A DNA stretch of 64,000 nt from Thermoplasmatales archaeon BRNA1 (GTDB lineage Archaea; Thermoplasmatota; Thermoplasmata; Methanomassiliicoccales; Methanomethylophilaceae), in contig CP002916.1 in assembly GCA_000350305.1 (NCBI GenBank), positions 1,240,001 to 1,304,000 on the forward strand, given 5' to 3'. Below the pieces are notes generated by a model. That model searched no databases and was not told where the DNA came from. It was given only the letters and a program-made list of their open reading frames with translations. Made by a program: the position numbers and the translations under genes. Position 1 is the first letter of the stretch; every line of letters begins with the position of its first letter. Below are positions 34,465 to 43,465 of the stretch, piece by piece.

Positions 34465-35111
34465 GGTCCAGGGAAGAAAGAAAGGCCGCGAGGGAAAAGG
34501 AGAAGGAGAGGAAGAAGGGACTCGATTCCTTCGACCGCGGGAAGGAGAAGGAGTACAAGAAGTACCTCAACAGCAAGTCCCGTTTCGTGAAGGGTATCGT
34601 CTATTCCGTTATCGAGTACATCCTGGTAATCGTCTTCGTGCTGGCAATCGTAGCCTACACCCAGGGGGACGACATGTCCCACTTCCAGGACGACGTCATA
34701 GAGATGCTGAAACCCGGCAACTTCATCTTCACCGCACTGGTATCGTTCCTGCCCATCATCATCCTGGGTAACATCTCAACCTACTTCGGTATCGGCACCG
34801 TGCCGAAGATGGCCATCGGCATCATCAGATGCCTCATCCTCGTGGTGTGGATCTACGTCGTGCTCATCGCTGCAGGAAATATCGACCTCATGGAGGTCAC
34901 CGGACTCTCTAGAGGCAACACCGGACTGGACGGACTCACCATAGGAATGGACGGTCTGGCCAGATTCGCAGCGTTCATCCTGATGGTCAGCATCCTGATC
35001 CCCATCGGGGAATTCGCCGGCGCCAGGAAGAAGCACAAGGAAGCCCTCGCATGGTACAACGCCACGTATAAGAACGAGGACTCCGACGAGAAGGAGACCG
35101 CAGAGGATTAA
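34461..35111 (+). CDS. Membrane protein with charged N-terminal coil, unknown
   Basis: 216 residues. The first 45 are almost entirely Arg, Lys and Glu (probable coiled coil), followed by about four hydrophobic segments near 49-68, 87-107, 116-137 and 165-185 and a charged end. GTG start inside the stop of the upstream anchored protein. The last three bases overlap the stop of folP from the other strand. Confidence 0.7.
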   Translation: MRSREERKAAREKEKERKKGLDSFDRGKEKEYKKYLNSKSRFVKGIVYSVIEYILVIVFVLAIVAYTQGDDMSHFQDDVIEMLKPGNFIFTALVSFLPIIILGNISTYFGIGTVPKMAIGIIRCLILVVWIYVVLIAAGNIDLMEVTGLSRGNTGLDGLTIGMDGLARFAAFILMVSILIPIGEFAGARKKHKEALAWYNATYKNEDSDEKETAED

Positions 35112-35902
35112 AACCTTTCAGCCGCGCGTCCCACATCGTGGACGCGCAGGATGTCCGCTCCGCTGGAGGCCGCGATTTCGCAGGCTTCCGCGGTGGCGGC
35201 ATCCGGATCTTTTCCGGGGAACGCATGGGAAAGGAACCTCTTCCGTGAGGGGCCTATCAGGACGGGATACCTGCCCAGGGAGAAATCCGACGAATGTGCC
35301 AGCATCTCCGTCGCCTGTCCGGGCGAAGTACCGAAACCGATTCCCGGATCCAGGATTATCATCTCTTCGCGGACGCCTGCTTCCAGAGCCTTCTCCGTCA
35401 ATCCCGCCAGTTTCTCCCTGGCGTACAAGACCCCGTCCCCGGGTATGGTTTGGGTCCTGAATGTGGAGGGGTCTCCGTAAGAACTCATCAGGACCAGGGG
35501 GACCCCGCAGTCGGCGGCGGTCATTGCCATATCCGGATCCCCAAGGCCGCTCACATCGTTTATGATGGATGCCCCTAAGGCGACACAGGCCTCGGCCACG
35601 TCCGCTTTCATCGTGTCCACGGATACGGGGACGTCGATAGAAGGGATTAGCTCTTTCAGAACAGGGAGAAGACGGGACAGTTCCTCCTCCCGGGAGACTG
35701 GGGTCGCACCGGGGCGTGTGGATTCGCCTCCGATATCTATTATGTCCGCCCCTTGTTCGATTAAATCCAAAGCATGTGCCAGAGCGGTCTTCGGGCTGTC
35801 CCATTTCCCCCCGTCGGAAAAGGAGTCGGGGGTGACGTTAAGTATGCCCATCAGGAATGGGCGGGGCCTGGAGCCCCGCTTGAATGTTTGTGCCGTTATC
35901 AT
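35108..35902 (-). CDS. folP: Dihydropteroate synthase
   Basis: Joins a pterin diphosphate to p-aminobenzoate. 264 residues of a TIM barrel with the diagnostic MGILNVTPDSFSDGG (18-32), DIGGESTRPGA (56-66), a DxxxP-type loop around LDPGIGFG and GPSRKRFL near the end. Start ATG 35902 shares a base with the stop of the Fe-S gene (TGATG). True FolP is not general in methanogens, which make methanopterin by another route, so it hints at folate use here. Confidence 0.93.
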   Translation of the reverse strand: MITAQTFKRGSRPRPFLMGILNVTPDSFSDGGKWDSPKTALAHALDLIEQGADIIDIGGESTRPGATPVSREEELSRLLPVLKELIPSIDVPVSVDTMKADVAEACVALGASIINDVSGLGDPDMAMTAADCGVPLVLMSSYGDPSTFRTQTIPGDGVLYAREKLAGLTEKALEAGVREEMIILDPGIGFGTSPGQATEMLAHSSDFSLGRYPVLIGPSRKRFLSHAFPGKDPDAATAEACEIAASSGADILRVHDVGRAAERF

Positions 35903-37002
35903 CAGAGGTGGTCGTCGACCAGTTCGACCAGGTCGACCACGTCGATCTTGCGGTCTCCGATCTGGGCCTTGAGGTTGGTCACGCAGAACGGACAGGTCGT
36001 GATGATCATGTCCGCAAAGGATGCCTCGTCGAGACGGGTGTTGGCGATGTCCGCTGCCTCCTCGGGGAACGCCGCACGGACTCCTCCTCCGCCTCCGCAG
36101 CAGTGGCTGAGGTCGCGGTTGAACTGCATCTCCTTGAAGTCCACGTCGGGGAACTGCCTGATGACATCCCTGGGTGCGTCGTACACCCCGCAGTGCCTTC
36201 CGAGGTGGCAGGGGTCGTGGTAGGTGACCTTGACGTCGCCGAGGCCCTTGAGCCGGAGCTTCTGGCGGGCGAGGAACTCGGTCATGTGCAGGACCTCGAA
36301 CGGGACCTTCACGTACTTGGGGTACTCGAGCTTGAACATCCTGTAGCACCCGGCGCAGGAGAGCACGAGGGTCTTCACCCCGAGGGAGGTGATGGCGTCG
36401 ACGTTCCTCTGCATGAGCTTGGTGACGTCCTCCTGGGGCCATCCGACCCTCTGCATGACGGATCCGCAGCAGACCTCGTCGAGGGTGGTCCAGTCCACTC
36501 CGAGCTTGTCGAGGATGGACATGGAGGCCTTGGCGGTCTTGGTTGCGCGGTAGGTCGCGGTGCATCCCGCGAAGTATGCGACCTCCGCCTTGTGGGGCTT
36601 GAGCCCGAGGGTCTCGGCGACGCTCTTCTTCTCGGCGAAGGGGTTGTGGTAGTTGACGATGTTCTCGCACATCTGCTTGTGCTTGGGCAGGATGTGTCCG
36701 TTGGCGACCAGGTCTGCGCGGCACATCTCGATGATGTCCACAATCTTGACCTTGGAGGTGCAGCGGCGGACGCAGTCCGCGCAGGTGGTGCAGGTGTACA
36801 TGCTCTTCACGACGGACTCGTCGGGCTCGATCTGTCCGACGGCCAGTCCGTACGTCAGGACGATCCTTCCCCTGGAGAGGTCGGTGTCCCAGTTGATGGA
36901 CTTGAACGAGGGGCAGACGGACTTGCAGAATCCGCACATGGTGCAGGAGGTCAGGGCCTGCTGCACGGTCGCTATCTTTTCGGGAGTGAATGTAGAGGTC
37001 AA
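35902..37002 (-). CDS. HdrD/GlpC-like Fe-S oxidoreductase (two CCG domains)
   Basis: 366 residues. Two 4Fe-4S motifs (CTMCGFCKSVCP near 20, CTTCADCVRRC near 70) are followed by two CCG domains (CCG near 190 with CAGC; CCGGGGG near 310 with CPFC). This is the arrangement of HdrD, GlpC and lactate/glycolate oxidase Fe-S subunits. Start TTG 37002, placed by GGAGG eight bases upstream. It lies between larA and folP in one operon, which favours a role with a 2-hydroxyacid rather than the main heterodisulfide reductase, by inference. Confidence 0.85.
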   Translation of the reverse strand: MTSTFTPEKIATVQQALTSCTMCGFCKSVCPSFKSINWDTDLSRGRIVLTYGLAVGQIEPDESVVKSMYTCTTCADCVRRCTSKVKIVDIIEMCRADLVANGHILPKHKQMCENIVNYHNPFAEKKSVAETLGLKPHKAEVAYFAGCTATYRATKTAKASMSILDKLGVDWTTLDEVCCGSVMQRVGWPQEDVTKLMQRNVDAITSLGVKTLVLSCAGCYRMFKLEYPKYVKVPFEVLHMTEFLARQKLRLKGLGDVKVTYHDPCHLGRHCGVYDAPRDVIRQFPDVDFKEMQFNRDLSHCCGGGGGVRAAFPEEAADIANTRLDEASFADMIITTCPFCVTNLKAQIGDRKIDVVDLVELVDDHL

Positions 37003-37005
37003 ATC

Positions 37006-38253
37006 TCATGCCTCCGGGGGGCGCGGGATGGTGACGCTTCCGTCGGGAAGGACTAGCACGCGGGCCTTGGGGTTGGATGCCATGGCGGCGGCGAATGCCT
37101 CCTCCAGGGTCTTGAAGGGTACGATGTTGGCGGAGCGGATGATCTCGGGGTCGAGGTCGGTGACCGCGTAGACATTGGCCCAGGTGGATATCTCGGCCAT
37201 CTTCGCGGCCTTGTGGTATCCGAGCTTGTACTCCTTGCGGATGTTCTCGATGACCACGTTGGGGTCCTTGGAGGTGGAGAGCTGCCTGAGGAAGGAGTCG
37301 TGTCCGATCCCCTCCCTGCACTTGGAGACCATGATGATGGTCCCGCCCTTCTTCAGGGCCCACTTCCCGTTATCGAGGGCCTTCTGGGACTGGTAGAGGT
37401 CGACGTCCATGGGGTAGGGGGCGACGGAGATGACGATGTCCGCCTTCTCGGGGATGGGGACGATGAAGACCTCCTCTCCCCACTTGACCGCCTGCTCGAA
37501 GGCGGGATTCAGGTCGCCGGTGGCGACCTTGTAAACATCCTGGTGGCGGTCCATGACGACCTGGATCGAGAAGATCTTCTTTCCCTTGACGATCTCGAGG
37601 GCATCCATCATGTCCTCGTGGACTGGGTTGCCGTCGAGCTTCAGTGCCTGGGCCTCCATCCCGACCGCCATCTTGTGATTGGTCTCGATGGTGCGGAAGG
37701 ATGCCACTCCGGGCAGGAAGGACTTCCTCCCACCGGTCCATCCGGCGAAGTAGTGGGGCTCGACGGAGGTGATGATCACGAGACGGTCGGCGTCGACGGC
37801 GATCTTGTTGACCTCCATGGGTGTGCCGTTCTTGGAGGTGCCGAGGTTGACGCACTCGCTGTTCTTGGCGTCGTGGACGATGATGCGGTCGCGGAGGGAC
37901 TCCAGATGCCTGCCGAAGATGTTGTTGTACTCCTCCTCGGTGGGCGCGCGGTGGGTTCCGGTGGCGATGAGGTACCTGGCGGACCTGAGGTCCATCCTGC
38001 CGGCGATGGCATCCAGGACCTGGGCGGTCGGGGTGGGACGGGTCCCGTCGTTCACGATGAAGACGATGTCCTTTCCTCCGTCGAGGAACTCCTCGAGGGA
38101 TGCGTATCCGATGGGATTGTCCAGGGACTTGTTGATGACCTCGTCTGCGTTGCCGCAGACCACGTCGGCGGGGTAGTAGGTCCCGATGAGGTTCTCGTCG
38201 GGGATCTCGACCTTCTGTACGCCGTCCTTGCCGTACTTCACGTCCGCAATCAT
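37006..38253 (-). CDS. larA: LarA-family nickel-pincer racemase
   Basis: 415 residues. LarA epimerises lactate or related 2-hydroxyacids with a nickel-pincer nucleotide. Key sites are visible: NDGTRPTP near 68, ATGTHRAPTEEE near 96 with the catalytic His, EPHYFAGWTGGRKSFLPG near 166-183 holding the second His and the cofactor-binding Lys. Actual substrate is unknown, as LarA homologues act on several hydroxyacids. larBCE, needed for the cofactor, are not here. First gene of the larA-HdrD-like-folP operon. Confidence 0.88.
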   Translation of the reverse strand: MIADVKYGKDGVQKVEIPDENLIGTYYPADVVCGNADEVINKSLDNPIGYASLEEFLDGGKDIVFIVNDGTRPTPTAQVLDAIAGRMDLRSARYLIATGTHRAPTEEEYNNIFGRHLESLRDRIIVHDAKNSECVNLGTSKNGTPMEVNKIAVDADRLVIITSVEPHYFAGWTGGRKSFLPGVASFRTIETNHKMAVGMEAQALKLDGNPVHEDMMDALEIVKGKKIFSIQVVMDRHQDVYKVATGDLNPAFEQAVKWGEEVFIVPIPEKADIVISVAPYPMDVDLYQSQKALDNGKWALKKGGTIIMVSKCREGIGHDSFLRQLSTSKDPNVVIENIRKEYKLGYHKAAKMAEISTWANVYAVTDLDPEIIRSANIVPFKTLEEAFAAAMASNPKARVLVLPDGSVTIPRPPEA

Positions 38254-38365
38254 TTGTATCGGACGGTTATCCTCAGTTCACGATTATAAAGTAATCGTGC
38301 GCGCGGGCGCGGACCGGACCCGTCTTGGGTCAAGTATTTAGACATCGGACGTCTAATATCGGACA

Positions 38366-39316
38366 ATGGCCGCGCTGAAGGATGTGGGCGAGAGGAAACT
38401 GGTGGAGAACATCAGGAACATCGTCAGACCTAGGTCCGCCGATACCGTCATCGGGATGGGCGACGACGCGGCGGTCGTGAAGTGCCCAGGAGACCTCGTC
38501 GTCTCGACGGACGTTGTCTCGGCGGAGCGCCACATGCCCTCTGGCATGACCTACGAGCAGTTCGGATGGACCGCCGCAGCGGTCAACTTCAGCGACCTCG
38601 CGAGCATGGGCGCCAGGCCCGTCGGTTTCCTCGCGGCGATCTCCGCCCCCGGGGACATGGAAGAGGCCGACCTCTACGACATCGTCAGCGGTATCGACCA
38701 ATGCTGCGAGCATGTGGGGACCGACGTCATCGGCGGGGACACAAAACCCGGTGCCCTCTCCGTCGCGGGAACTGCGGTTGGATCCATGGACGGCCTGACG
38801 CCCATGACCCGCAACGGTGCGCGCCCCGGCGACCTGGTCGCGGTGACCGGCACCCTCGGCCTCGCGGCCGCGGGATATTATTCCATAGAGGCCGGGATCG
38901 AGGAGGCGGACGACGAGAGATTCGCCCTGAACGTCCCCCTCCCCCACATAGATGACGGCATTAGGATGGCCAAATCGGGCATCGTTACCTCCTGCATGGA
39001 CCTCTCGGACGGCCTCGCGAACGCCGCCCGGACGATCTGCAGGCAGTCTCACGTCGGCATGGAGATCGAGTGGGAGTTCCTCCCGGTGGGGGAGAACGTC
39101 GAGGACATCTGCCGCCAGGCGGGGAAAGATGTGAAGGACGCCGTTCTCAGGTGGGGCGGCGACTACGAACTCATGTTCACGTTTAGGAAGGACAAGGTGC
39201 AGAAACTCTATGACTCCGGCCTCGTATTCTCCATAATCGGGATAGTGAACAACGACAGCGGACCCGTCCTCGCGGAGGACGGCAGCAGGAGCGAGATGGG
39301 CGATGGCATTTATTAA
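38366..39316 (+). CDS. thiL: Thiamine-monophosphate kinase
   Basis: Makes thiamine diphosphate from the monophosphate. 316 residues of the PurM/ThiL fold: GMGDDAAVV near 31, STDVVSAERH near 47, NFSDLASMGARP near 73, GGDTKPG near 122 and MDLSDGLA near 212. TATA-like TATTTAGAC about 28 bp before ATG 38366 implies a leaderless start. Its end overlaps the next gene by 14 bases. Confidence 0.95.
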   Translation: MAALKDVGERKLVENIRNIVRPRSADTVIGMGDDAAVVKCPGDLVVSTDVVSAERHMPSGMTYEQFGWTAAAVNFSDLASMGARPVGFLAAISAPGDMEEADLYDIVSGIDQCCEHVGTDVIGGDTKPGALSVAGTAVGSMDGLTPMTRNGARPGDLVAVTGTLGLAAAGYYSIEAGIEEADDERFALNVPLPHIDDGIRMAKSGIVTSCMDLSDGLANAARTICRQSHVGMEIEWEFLPVGENVEDICRQAGKDVKDAVLRWGGDYELMFTFRKDKVQKLYDSGLVFSIIGIVNNDSGPVLAEDGSRSEMGDGIY

Positions 39317-40316
39317 TCCGAACCACCCGGCCAAGTACTGGCACAGTGAAGGGACAGACTGCGTATGCGACCTCTGCCCCCACCACTGCCGCATCAAGAA
39401 GGACGGTTTCGGGCTCTGCAACTCCCGTAAGAACGTCGAGGGGAGACTGGTCGCCTACAACTACGGAAGGATCTCCTCCATCGCGGTGGATCCCATCGAG
39501 AAGAAGCCCCTCTACCACTACTATCCCGCCACCAGCGTGTTCTCGGTCGGAGGCATCGGATGCAACCTCCGCTGCCAATACTGTCAGAACTACCCCATCT
39601 CCATGGATGCGTTCGGGAAGAAGCGCACTACATACAAGTCCCCGGAGGACATCGTCGCCCTCTGCCGCCAGCAGAAGTTCGGCAGGATAGCCTTCACCTA
39701 CAACGAGCCCTCGATCTGGTACGAGTACATCATGGATGTGATGGAGGAGGACCCCGACCTGGACCTCGTCCTCGTCACCAACGGCATGATCGAGGAGGAG
39801 CCCCTCAGGGATCTCTGCAAGGTCACCGGCGCCATGAACATCGACGTCAAGGCGTTCAACGAGTCGTTCTACTCCAAGCTCTGCGGAGGCAAGCTGGAGT
39901 ACGTGAAGAAGACCTGCGAGATCGTTCACGCGTCCAAGGTCCACCTCGAGCTCACATATCTCGTGATTCCCGGATACAACGACGACGAGGACGATATCCT
40001 CGAATTCGTGAAGTGGGTGAGGGACTCCCTGTCCCCGGACGTGCCGGTCCACTTCAACCGCTTCCACCCCGACTACAACATGATGACCGTTCCGATGACC
40101 CCGGCGGAGACCCTGCTCAGGTGCAAGGAGATCGCGGAGGACAACGGCCTCAACTATGCCTACGTCGGCAACATCCTGGCGGATGACGCCACCGACACCT
40201 ACTGCCCCGAGTGCGGAGCATCGGTCATCAAGAGGACCGGGTACTCGGTCAGCATCCTCGGCCTGGACGGCGACAGGTGCGCGTTCTGCAAGCACAAGCT
40301 GAACATCGTCAGATGA
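39303..40316 (+). CDS. amrS: AmmeMemoRadiSam system radical SAM protein
   Basis: 337 residues. Radical SAM cluster CNLRCQYCQN near 92-101; N-terminal cysteine set CDLCPHHCRI near 22 and a C-terminal rubredoxin-like pair (CPEC, CAFC) are typical of AmrS, the pyruvate formate-lyase-activating-like member of the AMMECR1/Memo/radical SAM trio. The partners are not in the window. Substrate unknown. Confidence 0.93.
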   Translation: MAFINPNHPAKYWHSEGTDCVCDLCPHHCRIKKDGFGLCNSRKNVEGRLVAYNYGRISSIAVDPIEKKPLYHYYPATSVFSVGGIGCNLRCQYCQNYPISMDAFGKKRTTYKSPEDIVALCRQQKFGRIAFTYNEPSIWYEYIMDVMEEDPDLDLVLVTNGMIEEEPLRDLCKVTGAMNIDVKAFNESFYSKLCGGKLEYVKKTCEIVHASKVHLELTYLVIPGYNDDEDDILEFVKWVRDSLSPDVPVHFNRFHPDYNMMTVPMTPAETLLRCKEIAEDNGLNYAYVGNILADDATDTYCPECGASVIKRTGYSVSILGLDGDRCAFCKHKLNIVR

Positions 40317-41151
40317 CCAGCGGACTGCCTACCGTTATCACGAAGACGAATGCCGCGGCGAGGGCCGCTATGAACGGCATCATCGGCGTGACAAGTGCCT
40401 CCGTTCTTTCGGATTCCCTCAGCCTCCTGTAGATGTCTGGCACTGTTTCGTCATCAGGCACGGGCACCCTCCTTGTCTCTCCGTCGACCACATCTTCCAG
40501 CGGCCATACGAAGGATCTCTCGGCCCTGTCGATGGGCATGACGTAACCGCTGATCCCGCGCCCGAGGCCGCGGTTGCGTACAAGTACGTTGGCCACGTGG
40601 AATGCCGTCGTCGCCACGGCCCCTACGAAAAGTACGGAGATTGAGAAGGCGAAGACCACGGAAAGCGTCCCGTCCGTTCCCAGGATCGGGAATCTTCCTA
40701 CCTCCGGATACACGGGGAAGGCCACTGACAGGGCCATCAGGCACTTGCAGTCGGCCCCTCCCCTGAGCACCCCCAGGCGATACATCGCACAGTAGACTGA
40801 CACGAAAACCGGGATAAGCAGGCTGTTCAGCACGGCCCTATCGGCATTTCCGAGCAGGATTACCGTAAGGCACGATGCGATGACGCCCGCCGCGAGGGTC
40901 AAGGCGGTACGCCCTTCCGCCCATGCCGCTGCGGCAAACGACAGTAACGCGGCGGCTCCCGAGACGGGGATCTCCCAGCAGACCCTGTCCTCAAAGTACA
41001 TCTGTACCAGATACAGGAAATGACATGCGGCTATAGCTCCCCACCAGCAGTCTCTGACCTCCCTCTTTCTGATGTCCTCCAACGCGGCGGCGAACATGAA
41101 CGCCGCGACCACGACGATCCTGATCCAAACAAGAGCCGCCGGAACGTACAT
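40309..41151 (-). CDS. Prepilin/preflagellin peptidase (A24 family)
   Basis: 280 residues with about six to seven membrane segments. The two aspartates of the A24 active site appear in ALEDIRKREVRD (about 23-34) and RGGADCKCLMAL (about 131), a GxxD-type variant with GGAD. Cleaves class III signal peptides of archaellin or pilin-like proteins. Converges on amrS with an 8-bp overlap. Confidence 0.83.
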   Translation of the reverse strand: MYVPAALVWIRIVVVAAFMFAAALEDIRKREVRDCWWGAIAACHFLYLVQMYFEDRVCWEIPVSGAAALLSFAAAAWAEGRTALTLAAGVIASCLTVILLGNADRAVLNSLLIPVFVSVYCAMYRLGVLRGGADCKCLMALSVAFPVYPEVGRFPILGTDGTLSVVFAFSISVLFVGAVATTAFHVANVLVRNRGLGRGISGYVMPIDRAERSFVWPLEDVVDGETRRVPVPDDETVPDIYRRLRESERTEALVTPMMPFIAALAAAFVFVITVGSPLVI

Positions 41152-41233
41152 GCTTTTCCGACCTGTTCCGCGGATTTAAAGCAGGCAGAGTACAGTTAGT
41201 TTCCCGCATCCGAAACCCGCGCGCGAAAAACGG

Positions 41234-41242
41234 TTAAATACA
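41234..41242 (+). promoter_or_regulatory. TATA box of the MscS gene
   Basis: TTAAATACA is centred 25 bp before ATG 41263, with no Shine-Dalgarno site, so the mRNA is probably leaderless. Confidence 0.6.
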
Positions 41243-41262
41243 TATGGCGCGAAATACGGCCC

Positions 41263-42879
41263 ATGTTCAAAGGCAGGGCGAAATACATCGCAGGCGCACT
41301 CGCAGTTCTAGCTTTGCTGATGCTTGCAGCCGTGCCTTTCGGGTCCGACGACTCATCTGCGATCAACGAACACATCGGTTCCACCGACGTCAGATACGTC
41401 TACGACGAGAACACCAAGATAACCGTCCCCGCCGGAGAGGCCACGACCTTCGTGCTCGTCATCTACAACGACAACGTCTCCAGCGGCGCCACCGTTACCA
41501 TCTGCGCATCCTGCGACGGGAACATCAAGGTCGATCCGATGAACTCCGGACTCATCACAGTCGACAAGGAAAGCTTCCAATCGGTCACCCTGACCCTGGA
41601 TGCCGACCACTACGCTCCCACCGGGGATTATTCCCTCGACATCAGGATCACCGACCTGACCGATGCCGGCGAGCCCTATGCGGAGTTCTCCGTCGTATTC
41701 CATGTCTCCTCCAACCTCACCTCGGAGAAGTACAACAAGTTCCTCGGATGGTTCCCGAACGAACTCGACGGCGCGCTCGGCAGCGTCTGGTTCACCGCCG
41801 CGGTCTCCTTCGTCGGACTCCTGCTGATCGGATATGCGGCAATGTTCATCGCGGTCCCGGTATGCTCCAGGATCGTCATGAAGAAGGACGACCCCCAGAG
41901 GAAGGTCCTCAAGAAGCTCCTATACCGCCTGTGCCAGGTCATCGTATGGCTCTGGGTCGTCGGACAGGTGTTCCGTATCCTCGGTACCAGCGAGGAGATC
42001 ATCGACCTCATCAACAGGCTGTTCTACCTCGCCTACATCGTCGTCGGGGTCGTCGTCGGATGGCAGCTGTACAAGCTCATCATCGACACCGTCGTGAGGA
42101 GACTGGTCGTCAGGGCCGATGAATACGACATCGACAGGAAGACCGACTTCGAGAGCTTCCGCCCCCTGTTCCTGTACATCGGCGAGATCATCATCGCCAT
42201 CGTCGCGACCATGCTCATCATGAGCCTTCTCGGATTCAACCTCACGGCGATCATCACCTCCGCCGGACTGGTGTCCCTCGGAATCTCCATGGGTGCCCAG
42301 GACGTCCTCAAGCAGTTCTTCAGCGGTCTCGAGATCCTCGCCACCCGCCCGTTCAAGAAGGGCGACCTCATCACCGTCGGAACGGATACAACCATCTACC
42401 GCGTCCGCCGCGTCAACGTGATGAACACCTTCCTGGAGAACTGGGATAACACCGACGTCAGCATCATGCCCAACAGCCTGATCACCACCAACAAAATCCA
42501 GAACATCACCCGCGAGACCCTGGTCACCAAGGTCTACATCACCGTGGACGTCGCCTACGGATCGGACGTCAACCTGGTCCGCACCCTCATGCAGCAGGCC
42601 GCCAACGAGAACCACCACGTCATCAACGACGGGAGCGTCACCCGCCCGTACACCCGTCTCGAGGCGTTCGGCGAGAGCAACCTCAACGTGAAGATGGGAT
42701 TCTACGTGGACAACTTCAGCTCCAAGTGGGCCATCAGCGGACAGATAAGGCAGTCCATCATCGAGAAGTTCGCCGCCAACAACGTCTCCATCGACTACCA
42801 GCAGATCGTCATCCACGAGGGCGAACCCAGGACCCGCGACGAGGCCGCCAAGGACCCCGAGGGCAGCATCGACGAATGA
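41263..42879 (+). CDS. mscS: MscS-family mechanosensitive channel with extracellular N-domain
   Basis: 538 residues. A signal peptide (about 1-25) leads to an extracellular beta-sandwich domain (about 45-150, NPCBM/COG1470-like repeats), then membrane helices (near 170-190, 223-242, 252-275, 300-335). The MscS pore helix follows (ITSAGLVSLGISMGAQDVLKQ split around 325-348), then a cytoplasmic beta domain with PFKKGDLITV and MPNSLI. Releases solutes on hypo-osmotic shock. The exterior domain is an add-on to the basic 280-residue MscS. Confidence 0.92.
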   Translation: MFKGRAKYIAGALAVLALLMLAAVPFGSDDSSAINEHIGSTDVRYVYDENTKITVPAGEATTFVLVIYNDNVSSGATVTICASCDGNIKVDPMNSGLITVDKESFQSVTLTLDADHYAPTGDYSLDIRITDLTDAGEPYAEFSVVFHVSSNLTSEKYNKFLGWFPNELDGALGSVWFTAAVSFVGLLLIGYAAMFIAVPVCSRIVMKKDDPQRKVLKKLLYRLCQVIVWLWVVGQVFRILGTSEEIIDLINRLFYLAYIVVGVVVGWQLYKLIIDTVVRRLVVRADEYDIDRKTDFESFRPLFLYIGEIIIAIVATMLIMSLLGFNLTAIITSAGLVSLGISMGAQDVLKQFFSGLEILATRPFKKGDLITVGTDTTIYRVRRVNVMNTFLENWDNTDVSIMPNSLITTNKIQNITRETLVTKVYITVDVAYGSDVNLVRTLMQQAANENHHVINDGSVTRPYTRLEAFGESNLNVKMGFYVDNFSSKWAISGQIRQSIIEKFAANNVSIDYQQIVIHEGEPRTRDEAAKDPEGSIDE

Positions 42880-42886
42880 CCGCGGA

Positions 42887-42957
42887 GGTTTCCGCAGGAA
42901 AACGATTCCTGCGGAAACCGTAAACATCTTCGGACTTTCCGCTTTTTTCCGAATTCC
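42887..42957 (+). terminator. Terminator after the MscS gene
   Basis: A perfect 14-bp stem, GGTTTCCGCAGGAA / TTCCTGCGGAAACC with loop AACGA (42887-42919), lies eight bases after the stop and is followed within 40 bp by TTTTTT. Confidence 0.8.
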
Positions 42958-42978
42958 CGACTGTGGAATTCGCAGTTT

Positions 42979-43036
42979 ATTCGATTGATTAATATACATT
43001 CGATTGTTACTCCGCGATTATAATAAAAGGCGATTG
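42979..43036 (+). promoter_or_regulatory. Promoter with repeated CGATTG boxes before the lysine operon
   Basis: ATTCGATTG occurs at 42979-42987 and again at 42998-43006, 19 bp apart and flanking the TATA-like TTAATATAC. CGATTA (43015) and CGATTG (43031) follow down to the start codon. Such spaced direct repeats around a TATA box suit an Lrp-type oligomer, most simply the regulator encoded next, controlling itself and the dap/lys genes. Confidence 0.5.
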
Positions 43037-43038
43037 AA

Positions 43039-43461
43039 ATGATTGACAACCTTGACAAGCGCATCCTGGAAATCATGAAGAAGGATTCCCGCTGCCCGTA
43101 CGTCGAGATCGCCGAGAAGCTCGGCGTTTCTGAGGGTACAGTGAGGAGCAGGGTCCACAAGATGACCGAGGACGGGATCATCCGCGGATTTACAATCAAG
43201 ACCAGCTCGAAGAACGTCAAGGCCCTCGTCGAGATCATGATCGACGTCAACACCGACACCGAGGACATCGCCAAGGACCTGGCCAAGTACGAGGGGGTCA
43301 CCGAGGTACTGGAGATCACCGGCGACCAGGACATCATCGCAATCGTCGACGTGGAGTCCCCCCAGAGCCTCAACGAGCTCATCGAGAAGGTCCGCAAGTA
43401 CAAGAACGTCAAGAGCACCATGACCCGCCTCATCCTCAAGGAGCACTTCGGGGAGAACTGA
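43039..43461 (+). CDS. lysM: Lrp/AsnC-type regulator of the lysine operon (LysM-like)
   Basis: 140 residues: winged helix (IAEKLGVSEGTVRSRVHKM, about 25-45) and RAM ligand domain (about 65-140). It heads a cluster of dapA, lysC, lysA, dapF and dapL with a 4-bp gap to dapA, as the Sulfolobus LysM regulator stands beside lysine genes. Lysine as effector is inferred from context. The promoter carries repeated CGATTG words. Confidence 0.85.
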   Translation: MIDNLDKRILEIMKKDSRCPYVEIAEKLGVSEGTVRSRVHKMTEDGIIRGFTIKTSSKNVKALVEIMIDVNTDTEDIAKDLAKYEGVTEVLEITGDQDIIAIVDVESPQSLNELIEKVRKYKNVKSTMTRLILKEHFGEN

Positions 43462-43465
43462 TACC

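Noticed and set aside
35902-37002. Calling the two-CCG-domain gene heterodisulfide reductase HdrD
   Set aside because: Same domain order, but the operon with larA and folP and the lack of an HdrE gene favour another hydroxyacid-linked role; the family is left open.
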